This document shows positions 9,926 through 19,991 of a DNA stretch of 64,000 nucleotides, in pieces. Position numbers and translations under genes: made by a program. The number at the start of each line of letters is the position of its first letter. The stretch's first letter is position 1. Source of the stretch: Pseudomonas sp. ML2-2023-3 (GTDB lineage: Bacteria > Pseudomonadota > Gammaproteobacteria > Pseudomonadales > Pseudomonadaceae); the NCBI RefSeq assembly GCF_037055275.1, contig NZ_CP146343.1, positions 5,177,001-5,241,000 on the forward strand, in the 5' to 3' direction. The notes under the pieces were generated by a model, which did not search any database, was not told the origin of the DNA, and saw only the letters and a program-made list of their open reading frames with translations.

Positions 9926-11620
9926 ATGCAAACCTGGCAACAGCTCTACAGTCCGCTCGGCAGCCTCGGCCTGTCCGCTCTCGCGGCCGTTATCCCGATC
10001 GTATTCTTCTTCCTGGCCCTGGCCGTGTTCCGCCTCAAAGGTCACGTCGCAGGCAGCATTACCCTGGGCCTGTCGATTCTGGTGGCCATCTTCGCCTTCC
10101 AGATGCCTGTCGACATGGCCTTCGCAGCAGCGGGCTATGGATTTGCCTATGGCCTTTGGCCGATTGCCTGGATCATCGTTGCCGCGGTGTTCCTCTACAA
10201 ATTGACCGTCAAGAGCGGCCAGTTTGAAATCATCCGCAGTTCCGTACTGTCGATCACTGACGATCAGCGCCTGCAAGTGCTGCTGATCGGCTTCTGCTTC
10301 GGTGCATTCCTTGAAGGTGCAGCCGGTTTCGGTGCCCCGGTAGCGATTACTGCCGCACTGCTCGTAGGCCTGGGTTTCAACCCTCTGTACGCAGCAGGCC
10401 TGTGCCTGATCGCCAACACCGCGCCGGTGGCCTTTGGCGCCCTGGGCATCCCGATCATCGTTGCAGGCCAGGTGACCGGCATCGACGCCTTCAAGATCGG
10501 CGCCATGGCTGGCCGTCAGCTGCCATTGCTGTCGCTGTTCGTACCGTTCTGGCTCGTCTTCATGATGGATGGCCTGCGCGGCGTGCGTGAAACCTGGCCC
10601 GCAGCCCTGGTGGCCGGCTTGAGCTTCGCCATCACCCAGTACTACACCTCGAACTACATTGGCCCGGAACTTCCGGACATCACCTCGGCCCTCGCCAGCC
10701 TGGTCAGCCTGACGCTGTTCCTCAAAGTGTGGCAACCAAAACGCACCGCAGGCGCTCAGATCGCTGGCGTTTCGTCGGACGTAACCGTCACCGCCAGTGC
10801 AGGTGGTTTCGGCAAGCCGACCAACCTGATGGCTTCGCCTTACAGCCTGATGCAGATCCTCAAGGCGTGGTCGCCGTTCCTGATCCTGACCGTGCTGGTC
10901 ACCATCTGGACCCTCAAACCGTTCAAGGCCATGTTCTCCGCCGGTGGTTCGATGTACGGCTGGGTATTCAACTTCGCGATCCCGCACCTTGATCAACTGG
11001 TGATCAAGACTGCACCGATCGTCAACGCACCGACAGCCATTGCAGCCGTATTCAAACTTGACCCGATTTCAGCCACTGGCACCGCGATCTTCTTCTCCGC
11101 GCTGATCTCGATGCTGATCCTGAAAATCGACATCAAGACTGGTCTTACCACTTTAAAAGAGACCCTCTACGAACTCCGCTGGCCGATCCTGTCCATCGGT
11201 ATGGTGCTGGCCTTTGCCTTCGTTACCAACTACTCGGGCATGTCTTCCACTATGGCCCTGGTGCTGGCAGGTACGGGCGCGGCATTCCCGTTCTTCTCGC
11301 CATTCCTTGGCTGGCTGGGCGTGTTCCTGACCGGTTCCGACACCTCGTCCAACGCCCTGTTCAGCTCGCTGCAAGCCACTACCGCACACCAGATCGGCGT
11401 CAGCGACACCCTGATGGTTGCCGCCAATACCAGCGGTGGTGTGACCGGCAAAATGATTTCCCCGCAATCGATCGCAGTGGCATGTGCCGCGACCGGTCTG
11501 GTGGGTAAAGAGTCTGACCTGTTCCGCTTCACCCTCAAGCACAGCCTGTTCTTCGCCACCATCGTTGGCCTGATCACGCTGGCCCAGGCGTACTGGCTCA
11601 CCGGCATGCTGGTGCACTAA
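9926..11620 (+). CDS. lldP: L-lactate permease LldP
   Basis: Inner-membrane lactate:proton symporter of the LctP family, probably also accepting D-lactate and glycolate. It has 564 aa, the normal length, with about 12-14 hydrophobic segments. Family segments include [39 protein letters not shown] and the C-terminal [15 protein letters not shown] and [21 protein letters not shown]. It is the first gene of the lactate operon, 113 bp before lutA, and is controlled from the LldR operator upstream. Confidence 0.96.
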   Translation: MQTWQQLYSPLGSLGLSALAAVIPIVFFFLALAVFRLKGHVAGSITLGLSILVAIFAFQMPVDMAFAAAGYGFAYGLWPIAWIIVAAVFLYKLTVKSGQFEIIRSSVLSITDDQRLQVLLIGFCFGAFLEGAAGFGAPVAITAALLVGLGFNPLYAAGLCLIANTAPVAFGALGIPIIVAGQVTGIDAFKIGAMAGRQLPLLSLFVPFWLVFMMDGLRGVRETWPAALVAGLSFAITQYYTSNYIGPELPDITSALASLVSLTLFLKVWQPKRTAGAQIAGVSSDVTVTASAGGFGKPTNLMASPYSLMQILKAWSPFLILTVLVTIWTLKPFKAMFSAGGSMYGWVFNFAIPHLDQLVIKTAPIVNAPTAIAAVFKLDPISATGTAIFFSALISMLILKIDIKTGLTTLKETLYELRWPILSIGMVLAFAFVTNYSGMSSTMALVLAGTGAAFPFFSPFLGWLGVFLTGSDTSSNALFSSLQATTAHQIGVSDTLMVAANTSGGVTGKMISPQSIAVACAATGLVGKESDLFRFTLKHSLFFATIVGLITLAQAYWLTGMLVH

Positions 11621-11733
11621 TACACGCTATGGTTACTGCACATTAATGGCGCCGGGGCACAGCCCCGGCGTCAGTAATTCACTACCCGGTCCACCTCGGT
11701 GGACACATAACCGGGACCACCCGGAGACGCCTG

Positions 11734-12558
11734 ATGAGCGAGCTTTTCTACAATGCCGTGCCGAATGCGACCCGCGTCGCCCCACCCCTGCCAACTCCTC
11801 GCCAATACCCTGCGCATAAACCGCGCAAGGTCTATCTGTTCGGCACCTGCGTAGTCGATCTGTTCTTCCCCGAAGCCGGGATGGACGCCATCCATCTGAT
11901 CGAGCGCGAAGGTATCGAAGTCGATTACCCGCAAGGTCAAAGCTGCTGCGGACAACCGGCCTACACCTCGGGCTACACCGACCAGGCACGGGAGGTGGCA
12001 CGTTCACAGCTGGCCCTGTTTGCTGAAGATTACCCGGTGGTCGTGCCGTCCGGCTCCTGCGCCGGCATGCTGCGCGAGCACTACGAAGACCTGTTCAAAG
12101 ACGAGCCCGAAGCCTTGAAAAAGGTTCACGCACTGGCTGATCGCACCTTTGAGCTGACTGAATTTTTGCTGTTTGTGTGCAAGGTCCAATTCCAGGACCA
12201 CGGCGCCCCGGTCAAGGTCGCGCTGCACACCTCATGCTCCGCACGCCGCGAAATGAACACACACCTGCACGGCCGCGAAATGCTCGCGCAACTGAGCAAT
12301 GTGGAACGCATCGACCACAGCCACGAAAGTGAATGCTGCGGTTTTGGTGGGACATTCAGCGTACGCATGCCGGATATTTCCGGCGCAATGGTCGCCGACA
12401 AGACCCGCTCCCTGATTGAAACCGGCGCGCATCAAGTGCTCACCGCCGACTGCGGCTGCCTGATGAACATCAACGGCTCGCTGGAAAAACAGAAACAAGC
12501 CCTGCGCGGCCAGCATCTGGCCAGTTTCCTGTGGCAGCGCACTGGAGGTGAGCAATGA
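11734..12558 (+). CDS. lutA: Lactate utilization protein A (LldE), Fe-S subunit
   Basis: Cytoplasmic iron-sulfur subunit of the LutABC L-lactate oxidase complex. It has 274 aa and two cysteine-rich CCG domains, visible as QSCCGQPAYTSGY near residue 70 and SECCGFGGTFSV near residue 205. These bind 4Fe-4S or heterodisulfide-reductase-like clusters. Its stop overlaps the lutB start (ATGA), so translation is coupled. It is preceded by a small hairpin (about 11650-11668) in the gap after lldP. Confidence 0.94.
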   Translation: MSELFYNAVPNATRVAPPLPTPRQYPAHKPRKVYLFGTCVVDLFFPEAGMDAIHLIEREGIEVDYPQGQSCCGQPAYTSGYTDQAREVARSQLALFAEDYPVVVPSGSCAGMLREHYEDLFKDEPEALKKVHALADRTFELTEFLLFVCKVQFQDHGAPVKVALHTSCSARREMNTHLHGREMLAQLSNVERIDHSHESECCGFGGTFSVRMPDISGAMVADKTRSLIETGAHQVLTADCGCLMNINGSLEKQKQALRGQHLASFLWQRTGGEQ

Positions 12559-14012
12559 ACGCCAGCACCCTGATTCCCACCGTCGCGGTTGAAGAAGACT
12601 TCCGCGAGCGCGCTCACGAAGCCCTGGGTGACAAGCAACTGCGAAACAACTTTCGCAGTGCAATGGATTCCCTGATGACAAAACGCGCCGTGGCCTTCAG
12701 CGACGCCCACGAGCGCGAACACTTGCGCGCACTGGGCAACGCCATCCGCGCCCGTGCCCTCTCCAAACTGCCCGACCTGCTGGAACGACTGGAAGCCAAC
12801 CTGACCCGAAACGGGGTGCAGGTGCATTGGGCCGAAACCGTCGAGCAGGCTAACGAAATCGTCATGTCCATCGCTCGCCGCCGCGACGCCAAACAGGTGA
12901 TCAAAGGCAAGTCGATGGTCAGTGAAGAGATGGAAATGAACCACGTGCTCGGCGCCCAGGGGATTGAATGCCTTGAGTCCGACATGGGTGAGTACATCGT
13001 TCAACTGGACAACGAAAAACCGTCCCACATCATCATGCCCGCGATCCACAAAAACGCAGGGCAAGTGGCCGACCTGTTTCACGAAAAGCTTGGCGTGGAA
13101 TACACCAAAGACGTCGACCAACTGATCCAGATCGGTCGAAGGGTACTGCGGCAAAAATTCTTCGAAGCTGATATCGGCGTGTCGGGGGTCAACTTCGCCG
13201 TCGCCGAAACCGGCACCTTGCTGCTGGTGGAAAACGAAGGCAACGGCCGAATGTCGACCACCGTGCCACCCGTGCACATTGCAGTCACCGGTATCGAGAA
13301 AGTCGTCGAAAACCTGCGCGACGTTGTACCACTGGTGTCGCTGCTGACCCGTTCTGCACTGGGCCAGCCGATCACCACCTACGTCAACATGATCTCCGGC
13401 CCGCGCAAACCCGGCGAGCTGGACGGCCCTGAAGAAGTGCACCTGGTACTGCTCGACAACGGCCGCAGCCAGGCGTTTGCCGACAGTGAACTGCGCCAGA
13501 CCCTGAACTGCATTCGCTGCGGTGCCTGCATGAACCACTGCCCGGTTTACACCCGCATTGGCGGCCATGCCTACGGTGAGGTCTACCCGGGTCCTATAGG
13601 CGCAATCATCACCCCGCATATGGTTGGCCTGGCCAAAGTTCCAGACCACCCGAGCGCATCGTCGCTGTGCGGTGCCTGTGGCGAAGTGTGTCCGGTAAAA
13701 ATTCCGATCCCGGCATTGCTGCGACGCCTGCGCGAAGAGAACGTCAAAGCGCCCGATACCTCTCCCCGCATCATGCGCGGCCAGGGCAGCAAGTATTCAC
13801 GCAAGGAACGTCTGATCTGGAACATGTGGGCCAAGCTCAACAGCTCACCCGCCCTGTACCGCGTATTCCTCAAGGCCGCCACCCGCCTGCGCGGGCTTAC
13901 GCCGAGCAATGTCGGCCCGTGGACGCAAAACCACAGCGCCCCCAAACCCGCTGCCCGTTCGCTGCACGACATGGCCCGCGAACATTTGGCGAAAAAGTCG
14001 GGAGACCAGTGA
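12555..14012 (+). CDS. lutB: Lactate utilization protein B (LldF), Fe-S subunit
   Basis: 485-aa iron-sulfur subunit of the LutABC L-lactate-oxidising complex. The N-terminal two-thirds is a LUD-type domain containing KSMVSEEMEMNHVL and ADIGVSGVNFAVAETGTL. Two ferredoxin-like 4Fe-4S sites follow, CIRCGACMNHCPVY and CGACGEVCPVKIPIP. It overlaps lutA by 4 bp, and its TGA overlaps the ATG of lutC. Confidence 0.95.
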   Translation: MNASTLIPTVAVEEDFRERAHEALGDKQLRNNFRSAMDSLMTKRAVAFSDAHEREHLRALGNAIRARALSKLPDLLERLEANLTRNGVQVHWAETVEQANEIVMSIARRRDAKQVIKGKSMVSEEMEMNHVLGAQGIECLESDMGEYIVQLDNEKPSHIIMPAIHKNAGQVADLFHEKLGVEYTKDVDQLIQIGRRVLRQKFFEADIGVSGVNFAVAETGTLLLVENEGNGRMSTTVPPVHIAVTGIEKVVENLRDVVPLVSLLTRSALGQPITTYVNMISGPRKPGELDGPEEVHLVLLDNGRSQAFADSELRQTLNCIRCGACMNHCPVYTRIGGHAYGEVYPGPIGAIITPHMVGLAKVPDHPSASSLCGACGEVCPVKIPIPALLRRLREENVKAPDTSPRIMRGQGSKYSRKERLIWNMWAKLNSSPALYRVFLKAATRLRGLTPSNVGPWTQNHSAPKPAARSLHDMAREHLAKKSGDQ

Positions 14013-14683
14013 TGAGCGCTAAACAGAATATCCTCAACAAACTGCGCAAAAGTCTGACTGGCACCACACCGGTGCCTGACAACTTCGACGAAGTGCTGGT
14101 GACAGAGCCCTGGACCTATACCCCGGAGCAACGCATCCCACAGCTGCGCAAATTGATGGAAGCCGTACACACCGAAATCCACCTCAGCACTGAGCAAGAA
14201 TGGCCAGCGCTGCTGGCGCAATTGGTCACCGACCGTCAATTGCCCAGTTTGCTGATTGCGCCGACTACACCCCACGGGCAGAAAGTAACCGCGCACTGGG
14301 CACAAAACCCTGCGTTGCCAACGCTCAAGGCCTACGATCGCCCGGTGGAAGAGTGGAAGGCCGAACTGTTCAACGACACCCCGGCCAGTTTCAGCACCAC
14401 CCTGGGGGCGATTGCCGCCACCGGCAGCCTGATCATGTGGCCTACCCCTGAAGAACCCCGGCTGATGAGCCTTGTACCACCGGTGCATTTTGCATTGCTC
14501 AAGGCCAGTGAAATCCGTGACAACTTCTATCAGGTGCAGCGCGAGATGAACTGGTCAGCGGGCATGCCGACCAATGCATTGCTGGTGTCCGGTCCGTCGA
14601 AAACCGCGGATATCGAACAAATCCTCGCCTACGGCGCCCACGGTCCGAAAGACCTGATCGTGTTGATTCTGGAGGATGCATGA
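14012..14683 (+). CDS. lutC: Lactate utilization protein C (LldG)
   Basis: 223-aa LUD-domain subunit of LutABC. ATG 14012 overlaps the lutB stop (ATGA), and the protein begins MSAKQNILNKLRKSL. Typical LUD segments are ATGSLIMWPTPEEPRL, VPPVHFALLKASEI and the C-terminal AYGAHGPKDLIVLIL. The stop overlaps the next gene by 4 bp. The open frame extending upstream lies inside lutB and is not real. Confidence 0.93.
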   Translation: MSAKQNILNKLRKSLTGTTPVPDNFDEVLVTEPWTYTPEQRIPQLRKLMEAVHTEIHLSTEQEWPALLAQLVTDRQLPSLLIAPTTPHGQKVTAHWAQNPALPTLKAYDRPVEEWKAELFNDTPASFSTTLGAIAATGSLIMWPTPEEPRLMSLVPPVHFALLKASEIRDNFYQVQREMNWSAGMPTNALLVSGPSKTADIEQILAYGAHGPKDLIVLILEDA

Positions 14684-17487
14684 GTCTGCCCGCCGCATTT
14701 GTGCGTGATGCCGAACGGCTGATACCGCAAGACCGCCGCTTCAACGATCCACTCTCCACCCTGGCTTTCGGCACTGACGCGAGCTTTTATCGGCTGATTC
14801 CCAAGCTGGTGATTCGGGTTGAGTCCGAAGACGAAGTCGTCGAACTGCTGAATCTTGCCCGGCGCGATCAAGTGTCAGTGACCTTCCGCGCCGCGGGCAC
14901 CAGCTTGTCAGGCCAGGCCATCAGCGACTCGGTGCTGATCGTGCTGGGGGATAACTGGAACGCCAGGGAAATTCGCGACCAGGGCATGCAAATCCGCCTG
15001 CAACCCGGCGTCATCGGCGCGCAGGCCAACGCCTGGCTGGCCCCGTTCGGACGCAAGATCGGCCCCGACCCGGCCTCGATCAACGCCTGCAAAATTGGCG
15101 GCATCGTCGCCAATAACGCCAGCGGCATGTGCTGCGGCACCGCGCAAAACACCTACCACACACTGGCTGGCCTGCGCGTGGTATTGGCCGACGGCACCCG
15201 GGTCGACACCGAAGATGCGACCAACATCGCCGCCTTTCGCCAAAGCCACGCCCCCCTGCTCGAACAACTTGGGACTTTAGCTCGCGAGACCCGCGCCAAC
15301 ACTGAACTGGCTGCCAAAATCCGGCATAAATACCGTCTGAAAAACACCACAGGACTGTCGCTTAACGCCCTGGTAGATTTCGATGACCCGCTGGACATCC
15401 TCAGCCACCTGCTGGTGGGCAGCGAAGGCACCCTGGGCTTTATCAGCGCAGTGACCTACGACACCGTGATCGACCACCCGAGCAAGGCTTCGGCGCTGAT
15501 CGTGTTCCCGGACGTTGAAACCTGCTGCAACGCTGTCACCGTGCTCAAGAGCCAGCCCGTCTCCGCCGTAGAACTGCTGGACCGCCGCAGCTTGCGCTCG
15601 GTACAGGACAAACCGGGCATGCCCGCTTTCGTACAACAGCTGTCGGCCAATGCCTGCGCCCTACTGATCGAGTCTCGCGCAGCAACTCAGACGTTGCTGC
15701 ACGAGCAACTGGGGCAAATCATGGCCTCGCTGTCGACCTTCCGGGTCGAGAAACAAATCGACTTCACCGAAGACCCCGCCGAGAACGCCAAGCTGTGGGC
15801 CATCCGCAAGGACACCTTCCCGGCAGTCGGTGCGGTGCGTAAAACCGGCACCACGGTCATCATCGAAGACGTGACCTTTCCGGTCGAACAACTGGCGATC
15901 GGCGTCAACCGCCTGATCGAACTGTTCGACAAGCACCACTACGACGAAGCGATCCTCTTCGGCCACGCGCTTGAGGGCAACCTGCACTTCGTCTTCACCC
16001 AGGGCTTCAATAATCCTGAAGAAGTGGCGCGTTACCAGGCCTTTATGGATGACGTGGCGCAGCTGGTAGCCGTGGAGTTCGGCGGCTCGCTCAAGGCCGA
16101 ACACGGTACGGGCCGCAACATGGCACCCTTTGTCGAGCTGGAATGGGGCAGCGACGCTTACCAGTTGATGTGGGCACTCAAGCGATTGCTCGACCCGCAG
16201 GGCATTCTCAACCCGGACGTGGTGCTCAGCGAAGACCCGCACATCCACCTCAAACACCTCAAGCCGATGCCCGCCGCAGACGAGATTGTGGATAAGTGCA
16301 TCGAATGCGGTTTCTGCGAGCCGGTGTGTCCGTCCAAAGGACTGACCCTCAGCCCCCGCCAGCGAATTGTCATCTGGCGTGACATCCAGGCTAAAAAGCG
16401 CGCAGGCATCGACACCACCGAACTGGAAAAAGCCTACGCCTATCAGGGCATTGATACCTGCGCAGCGACAGGGTTGTGCGCGCAACGTTGCCCGGTTGGC
16501 ATCAACACCGGCGAACTAGTGAAAAAACTGCGTGCCCGCACAGCCCATAGCGTGAAAACCGCCGACTGGCTGGGCAATCATTTTGCAACCACGTTGCAAG
16601 GCGCACGCTTCACCCTGCATGTGGCCAATGGCGCACGCATGATGCTGGGGGCGCCGCGCCTGGGGAAAATTTCGGCAGCACTGACCAAAGCCAGCAAGGG
16701 CCGCGTGCCGTTGTGGACCAACGCCATGCCCCAGCCGGAGCGCGCAATCCGCTTTAGCCCGCCAGTCAATGATGAGCGGCCACGGGTCGTGTATCTGGCC
16801 GCCTGCGTCTCGCGGGTCATGGGCCCGGCAGCAGGCGACAGCGAACAAATGTCGCTGCTGGACAAAACCCGCGGCCTGCTGGAAAAGGCTGGCTACCAGG
16901 TGGTATTCCCCGACAACATGGACAGCCTGTGCTGCGGCCAGCCGTTTGCGTCCAAGGGATACAACGAACAAGCCGAGCACAAGCGTCAAGAACTGATCGG
17001 GGCATTGCTGCACGCCAGCCGTGGCGGGCTTGATCCGATCTACTGCGACACCAGCCCGTGCACCTTGCGTCTGGTGCAGGATCTGGGCGAAACCCGCCTG
17101 GACCTGTACGACCCCGTTCGATTTATTCGCATCCACCTTGTGGATAAGTTGAGTTTCACCCCGCAAACCGCACCGATAGCCGTGCATGTCACCTGCAGCA
17201 CCCAGCACCTGGGCGAAGGCCAGGCACTGATCGACATTGCACGCCTGTGCAGCACCCACGTAGTGATCCCGGAAGGCATTCACTGCTGCGGCTTTGCTGG
17301 CGACAAAGGCTTCACCACGCCGGAGCTGAACGCTTACTCGCTGCGCACCTTGAAAGACGCAGTGCAGCAGTGCAGCGAAGGGATTTCGACCAGCCGCACC
17401 TGTGAAATTGGCCTGAGCCAGCATGGCGGGATTGATTACCACGGCCTGGTTTATCTGGTGGACCGCGTCACCAGCGCCCAGGCCTGA
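14680..17487 (+). CDS. dld: D-lactate dehydrogenase, FAD and Fe-S (Dld-II type)
   Basis: 935-aa membrane-associated, quinone-linked D-lactate dehydrogenase. The order of domains is an FAD-binding PCMH domain (about residues 35-270; FRAAGTSLSGQAISD, LVGSEGTLGFIS), an FAD-oxidase C-terminal domain to about 530 (LFGHALEGNLHF, KAEHGTGRN), two 4Fe-4S sites (CIECGFCEPVCPS, CAATGLCAQRCPVG), then two CCG domains (LCCGQPFASKGY, HCCGFAGDKGF). Being last in the lldP-lutABC operon fits use of both lactate isomers. Specificity for D-lactate is from family and context; a 2-hydroxyglutarate dehydrogenase is less likely. Confidence 0.9.
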   Translation: MSLPAAFVRDAERLIPQDRRFNDPLSTLAFGTDASFYRLIPKLVIRVESEDEVVELLNLARRDQVSVTFRAAGTSLSGQAISDSVLIVLGDNWNAREIRDQGMQIRLQPGVIGAQANAWLAPFGRKIGPDPASINACKIGGIVANNASGMCCGTAQNTYHTLAGLRVVLADGTRVDTEDATNIAAFRQSHAPLLEQLGTLARETRANTELAAKIRHKYRLKNTTGLSLNALVDFDDPLDILSHLLVGSEGTLGFISAVTYDTVIDHPSKASALIVFPDVETCCNAVTVLKSQPVSAVELLDRRSLRSVQDKPGMPAFVQQLSANACALLIESRAATQTLLHEQLGQIMASLSTFRVEKQIDFTEDPAENAKLWAIRKDTFPAVGAVRKTGTTVIIEDVTFPVEQLAIGVNRLIELFDKHHYDEAILFGHALEGNLHFVFTQGFNNPEEVARYQAFMDDVAQLVAVEFGGSLKAEHGTGRNMAPFVELEWGSDAYQLMWALKRLLDPQGILNPDVVLSEDPHIHLKHLKPMPAADEIVDKCIECGFCEPVCPSKGLTLSPRQRIVIWRDIQAKKRAGIDTTELEKAYAYQGIDTCAATGLCAQRCPVGINTGELVKKLRARTAHSVKTADWLGNHFATTLQGARFTLHVANGARMMLGAPRLGKISAALTKASKGRVPLWTNAMPQPERAIRFSPPVNDERPRVVYLAACVSRVMGPAAGDSEQMSLLDKTRGLLEKAGYQVVFPDNMDSLCCGQPFASKGYNEQAEHKRQELIGALLHASRGGLDPIYCDTSPCTLRLVQDLGETRLDLYDPVRFIRIHLVDKLSFTPQTAPIAVHVTCSTQHLGEGQALIDIARLCSTHVVIPEGIHCCGFAGDKGFTTPELNAYSLRTLKDAVQQCSEGISTSRTCEIGLSQHGGIDYHGLVYLVDRVTSAQA

Positions 17488-17490
17488 AAA

Positions 17491-17576
17491 TGTGGGAGCG
17501 GGCTTGCTCGCGATGGCATCTGCGCGATCAGGCAGAATCACCGCGCCATCTGCATCGCGAGCAAGCTCACTCCCAC
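17491..17576. repeat. REPIN (class A REP pair)
   Basis: TGTGGGAGCGGGCTTGCTCG at 17491 is paired with an inverted, slightly degenerate copy GCAAGCTCACTCCCA ending near 17576. It lies directly after the lactate operon. Confidence 0.9.
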
Positions 17577-17743
17577 CAAAAACAATCGACACCTGCGCCC
17601 GTTTTCGAACGCAAAAAAACTCGCCAAATACAGGCAGAACTCCCGAGCGTGGCTATAGTCAATTGGCTTAAGGCCCCAATCTTTGGGGCATATAACCGAG
17701 CCTGGAAACACCGGGCCTACCCTGTGCACAAGGAGTTTTCCCC

Positions 17744-18025
17744 ATGAAGCGTACCGCTCTTGCTGGTCTGTTTATTTCCGCTGTGATGTTGGCTTCCCCG
17801 GTGTTTGCGGCAGATGACCTTTGCCAGATCAACCTGCAAAAGATCAATGATGCTGTAGCCAGCTCTGGAGAAATCAGCTCCGACTTACAAGACAACATCG
17901 ACAGCACCGTAGCCCAGGCCAAGGAAGAACAATCCAAAGGCACTAAAGAAGGCACTCAAGCCTGCATTTCACTGACTACCCAAGTGCTCCAGGACATCTC
18001 CAACAACAACAAAGGTGGTGAGTAA
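17744..18025 (+). CDS. Small exported protein of unknown function
   Basis: 93 aa. A clear signal peptide (about residues 1-22, MKRTALAGLFISAVMLASPVFA) is followed by a short helical, polar mature part with two cysteines (DDLCQINL and TQACISL) that could form a disulfide, and a SSGEISSDLQDNIDSTVAQAKEEQSKGT stretch of coiled-coil type. It is probably periplasmic. ATG 17744 has an AAGGAG ribosome site. It lies just before ssrA. I do not recognise a characterised family. Confidence 0.75.
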   Translation: MKRTALAGLFISAVMLASPVFAADDLCQINLQKINDAVASSGEISSDLQDNIDSTVAQAKEEQSKGTKEGTQACISLTTQVLQDISNNNKGGE

Positions 18026-18096
18026 CCCCTTTGGGTTGGCCTTCTGCGCCAGAAAGGCGTAGACTCCGCAAGCTTGCTGGATACACAGCAAGCATC

Positions 18097-18488
18097 GGGG
18101 CCGTTTAGGATTCGACGCCGGTTGCGAAACTCTAGGTGCATGCCGAGTTGGTAACAGAACTCGTAAATCCACTGTTGCAACTACTTATAGTTGCCAATGA
18201 CGAAACCTACGAGGGTCAAGCTCTCGCAGCGTAAGCTGCCTTAGCCATCCTCCTGGTACCTTCGGGTCCAGCAATCACTAGGGGATGCCTGTAAACCTGA
18301 AGTGATTGTCATATAGAACAGGATCGCCGTGCAGTACGTTGTGGACGAATCGGCTAAAACTTACACAACTCGCCCAAAGCACCCTGCCCTTCGGGTCGCT
18401 GAGGGTTAACTTAATAGATACGGCTAAGCATGTAGTACCGACAGCGGAGTACTGGCGGACGGGGGTTCAAATCCCCCCGGCTCCACCA
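18097..18488 (+). ncRNA. ssrA: Transfer-messenger RNA (tmRNA, SsrA)
   Basis: tmRNA rescues stalled ribosomes together with SmpB. The 5' end GGGGCCGTTTAGGATTCGAC and the 3' end GGGGGTTCAAATCCCCCCGG plus CTCCACCA form the tRNA-like acceptor and T arm. The tag frame runs 18193-18234: resume codon GCC, peptide ANDETYEGQALAA, stop TAA. The encoded CCA ends at 18488. Its 3' end is the insertion site of the adjacent element. Confidence 0.97.
18193..18234 (+). other. tmRNA proteolysis-tag reading frame
   Basis: GCC AAT GAC GAA ACC TAC GAG GGT CAA GCT CTC GCA GCG TAA encodes ANDETYEGQALAA. The AND start and ALAA end are the usual degradation-tag features recognised by ClpXP and ClpAP. Confidence 0.92.
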
Positions 18489-18535
18489 CTTCATCATCTA
18501 AAGACGTCCACGGACGTCTTTTTTTGTGCCTGAAA
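18466..18535 (+). other. attL: ssrA 3' end and terminator
   Basis: The ssrA T arm and CCA end (18466-18488) and the following terminator AAAGACGTCC-AC-GGACGTCTTT with T7 (18500-18525) continue as GTGCCTGAAA. A second copy of this order is present at 23819-23887: 36 bp around the terminator match with one difference, and the T-arm/CCA part is degenerate. This is the pattern left by integration into the 3' end of ssrA. Confidence 0.8.
18500..18525 (+). terminator. ssrA intrinsic terminator
   Basis: A 10-bp stem AAAGACGTCC / GGACGTCTTT with a 2-nt centre and T7 tract, 11 bp after the tmRNA 3' end. Confidence 0.92.
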
Positions 18536-18600
18536 CCCAGTGAATACTGGGGTTTCAGGGCTGCGGCAGGCTTTCGAGGTTGTTATAGTTCCAGGCGATT

Positions 18601-18652
18601 TGGTATTCCCAATGGTATTCCCGGCTACCCGGCGCTAATCTTGGGAATACCA
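18601..18652. promoter_or_regulatory. Candidate integrase arm-type sites, left end
   Basis: TGGTATTCCC occurs at 18601-18610 and 18613-18622, and in inverted form as TTGGGAATACCA at 18641-18652. Related copies lie inside the right end at 23745-23767. They are spaced as integrase arm sites might be, but this is inference. Confidence 0.55.
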
Positions 18653-18675
18653 AAAGGTGTCATGGAGTACTTCTC

Positions 18676-19932
18676 ATGTGCGCTCAAACCACCCGCCTCT
18701 CCGACCGCCAACTCAAGGCGGTCAAACCGAAAGACAAGGATTACGTCCTCACCGATGGCGACGGGCTCCAGCTGCGAGTCAGGGTCAATCGCTCGATGCA
18801 GTGGAATTTCAACTACCGGCATCCCGTCACCAAGAATCGAATCAACATGGCACTCGGCTCTTATCCCGAGGTTTCTCTTGCGCAAGCCAGGAAGAAAACC
18901 GTTGAGGCCAGAGAGCTGCTTGCGCAGGGCATCGACCCCAAAGCTCAGCGCAATGAGCTGCTGGAAACCAAACGGGCTGAAACGGAACATACCTTCGAGA
19001 ATGTGGCCACCGCCTGGTTCGAATTGAAAAAGGATTCCGTCACACCCGCGTATGCCGAAGACATCTGGCGTTCACTCACGCTGCATGTATTTCCGAGCAT
19101 GAAATCAACGCCGTTATCAGAAGTGAGTGCCCCGATGGTCATCAAGCTGCTTCGTCCGATTGAGGCCAAAGGCAGCCTCGAGACGGTTAAGCGAGTGAGC
19201 CAGCGCCTTAACGAGATCATGACCTACGGGGTCAACTCCGGAATGATCTTTGCCAATCCTCTCAGCGGCATTCGAGCGGTATTTAAGAAACCCAAGAAAG
19301 AAAATATGGCCGCGCTGCCACCTGATGAGCTTCCGGAGCTCATGATGGAAATCGCGAACGCCAGTATCAAGCGGACGACCCGCTGCCTGATCGAATGGCA
19401 ACTTCATACCATGACCCGCCCCGCCGAGGCGGCCACCACTCGATGGACAGATATCGACTTCGACAAACGCATCTGGACCATCCCTCCGGAGCGAATGAAA
19501 AAGCGGCGTCCGCATACAATCCCGTTGACCGAACATGCACTCTCATTATTGGAGACGCTTAAACCCCATAGCGGCCACAGGGAATATGTGTTCCCGTCAG
19601 ATAGAAACCCGCGCACCCACGCGAATAGCCAAACAGCCAACATGGCGTTGAAGCGGATGGGTTTCCAGGACCGCTTGGTCAGCCACGGCATGCGATCCAT
19701 GGCCAGCACAATCCTGAACGAGCATGGATGGGATCCGGAACTGATCGAAGTCGCGCTCGCGCATGTCGACAAGGACGAAGTTCGGAGCGCCTACAACCGG
19801 GCGGATTACATCGAACGTCGGCGCCCGATGATGGCCTGGTGGAGTGAACATATCCAGAAAGCGGCTACCGGCAGCCTGTCAGCGTCGGCCATCAATCAAA
19901 CCAGGGACCGCAAGGTGGTGCCGATACGCTGA
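18676..19932 (+). CDS. Tyrosine integrase, P4/DUF4102 type
   Basis: 418-aa site-specific recombinase that would integrate the element at ssrA. The N-terminal arm-binding domain (about residues 8-90; LSDRQLKAVKPKDKDY, ALGSYPEVSLAQARKK) is DUF4102-like, a core-binding domain follows (about 105-195), and the catalytic domain has Arg in HTMTRPAEAA, HxxR in SHGMRSMAST, the final His in ALAHVDKDE and Tyr in VRSAYNRADY. All the key residues appear present, so it may be functional. The gene starts 187 bp after ssrA in the same direction, normal for ssrA-directed integrases. Confidence 0.93.
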   Translation: MCAQTTRLSDRQLKAVKPKDKDYVLTDGDGLQLRVRVNRSMQWNFNYRHPVTKNRINMALGSYPEVSLAQARKKTVEARELLAQGIDPKAQRNELLETKRAETEHTFENVATAWFELKKDSVTPAYAEDIWRSLTLHVFPSMKSTPLSEVSAPMVIKLLRPIEAKGSLETVKRVSQRLNEIMTYGVNSGMIFANPLSGIRAVFKKPKKENMAALPPDELPELMMEIANASIKRTTRCLIEWQLHTMTRPAEAATTRWTDIDFDKRIWTIPPERMKKRRPHTIPLTEHALSLLETLKPHSGHREYVFPSDRNPRTHANSQTANMALKRMGFQDRLVSHGMRSMASTILNEHGWDPELIEVALAHVDKDEVRSAYNRADYIERRRPMMAWWSEHIQKAATGSLSASAINQTRDRKVVPIR

Positions 19933-19991
19933 CATCACGGCGACAGTTCATGCCATCCGTGTAGTGGAGCTTGCCAGCGCTTCTTCGGCCA

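Noticed and set aside
18524..19027. 167-codon plus-strand frame overlapping the integrase start
   Set aside because: It overlaps the integrase gene in another frame, spans the terminator and candidate arm sites, and lacks any family resemblance.
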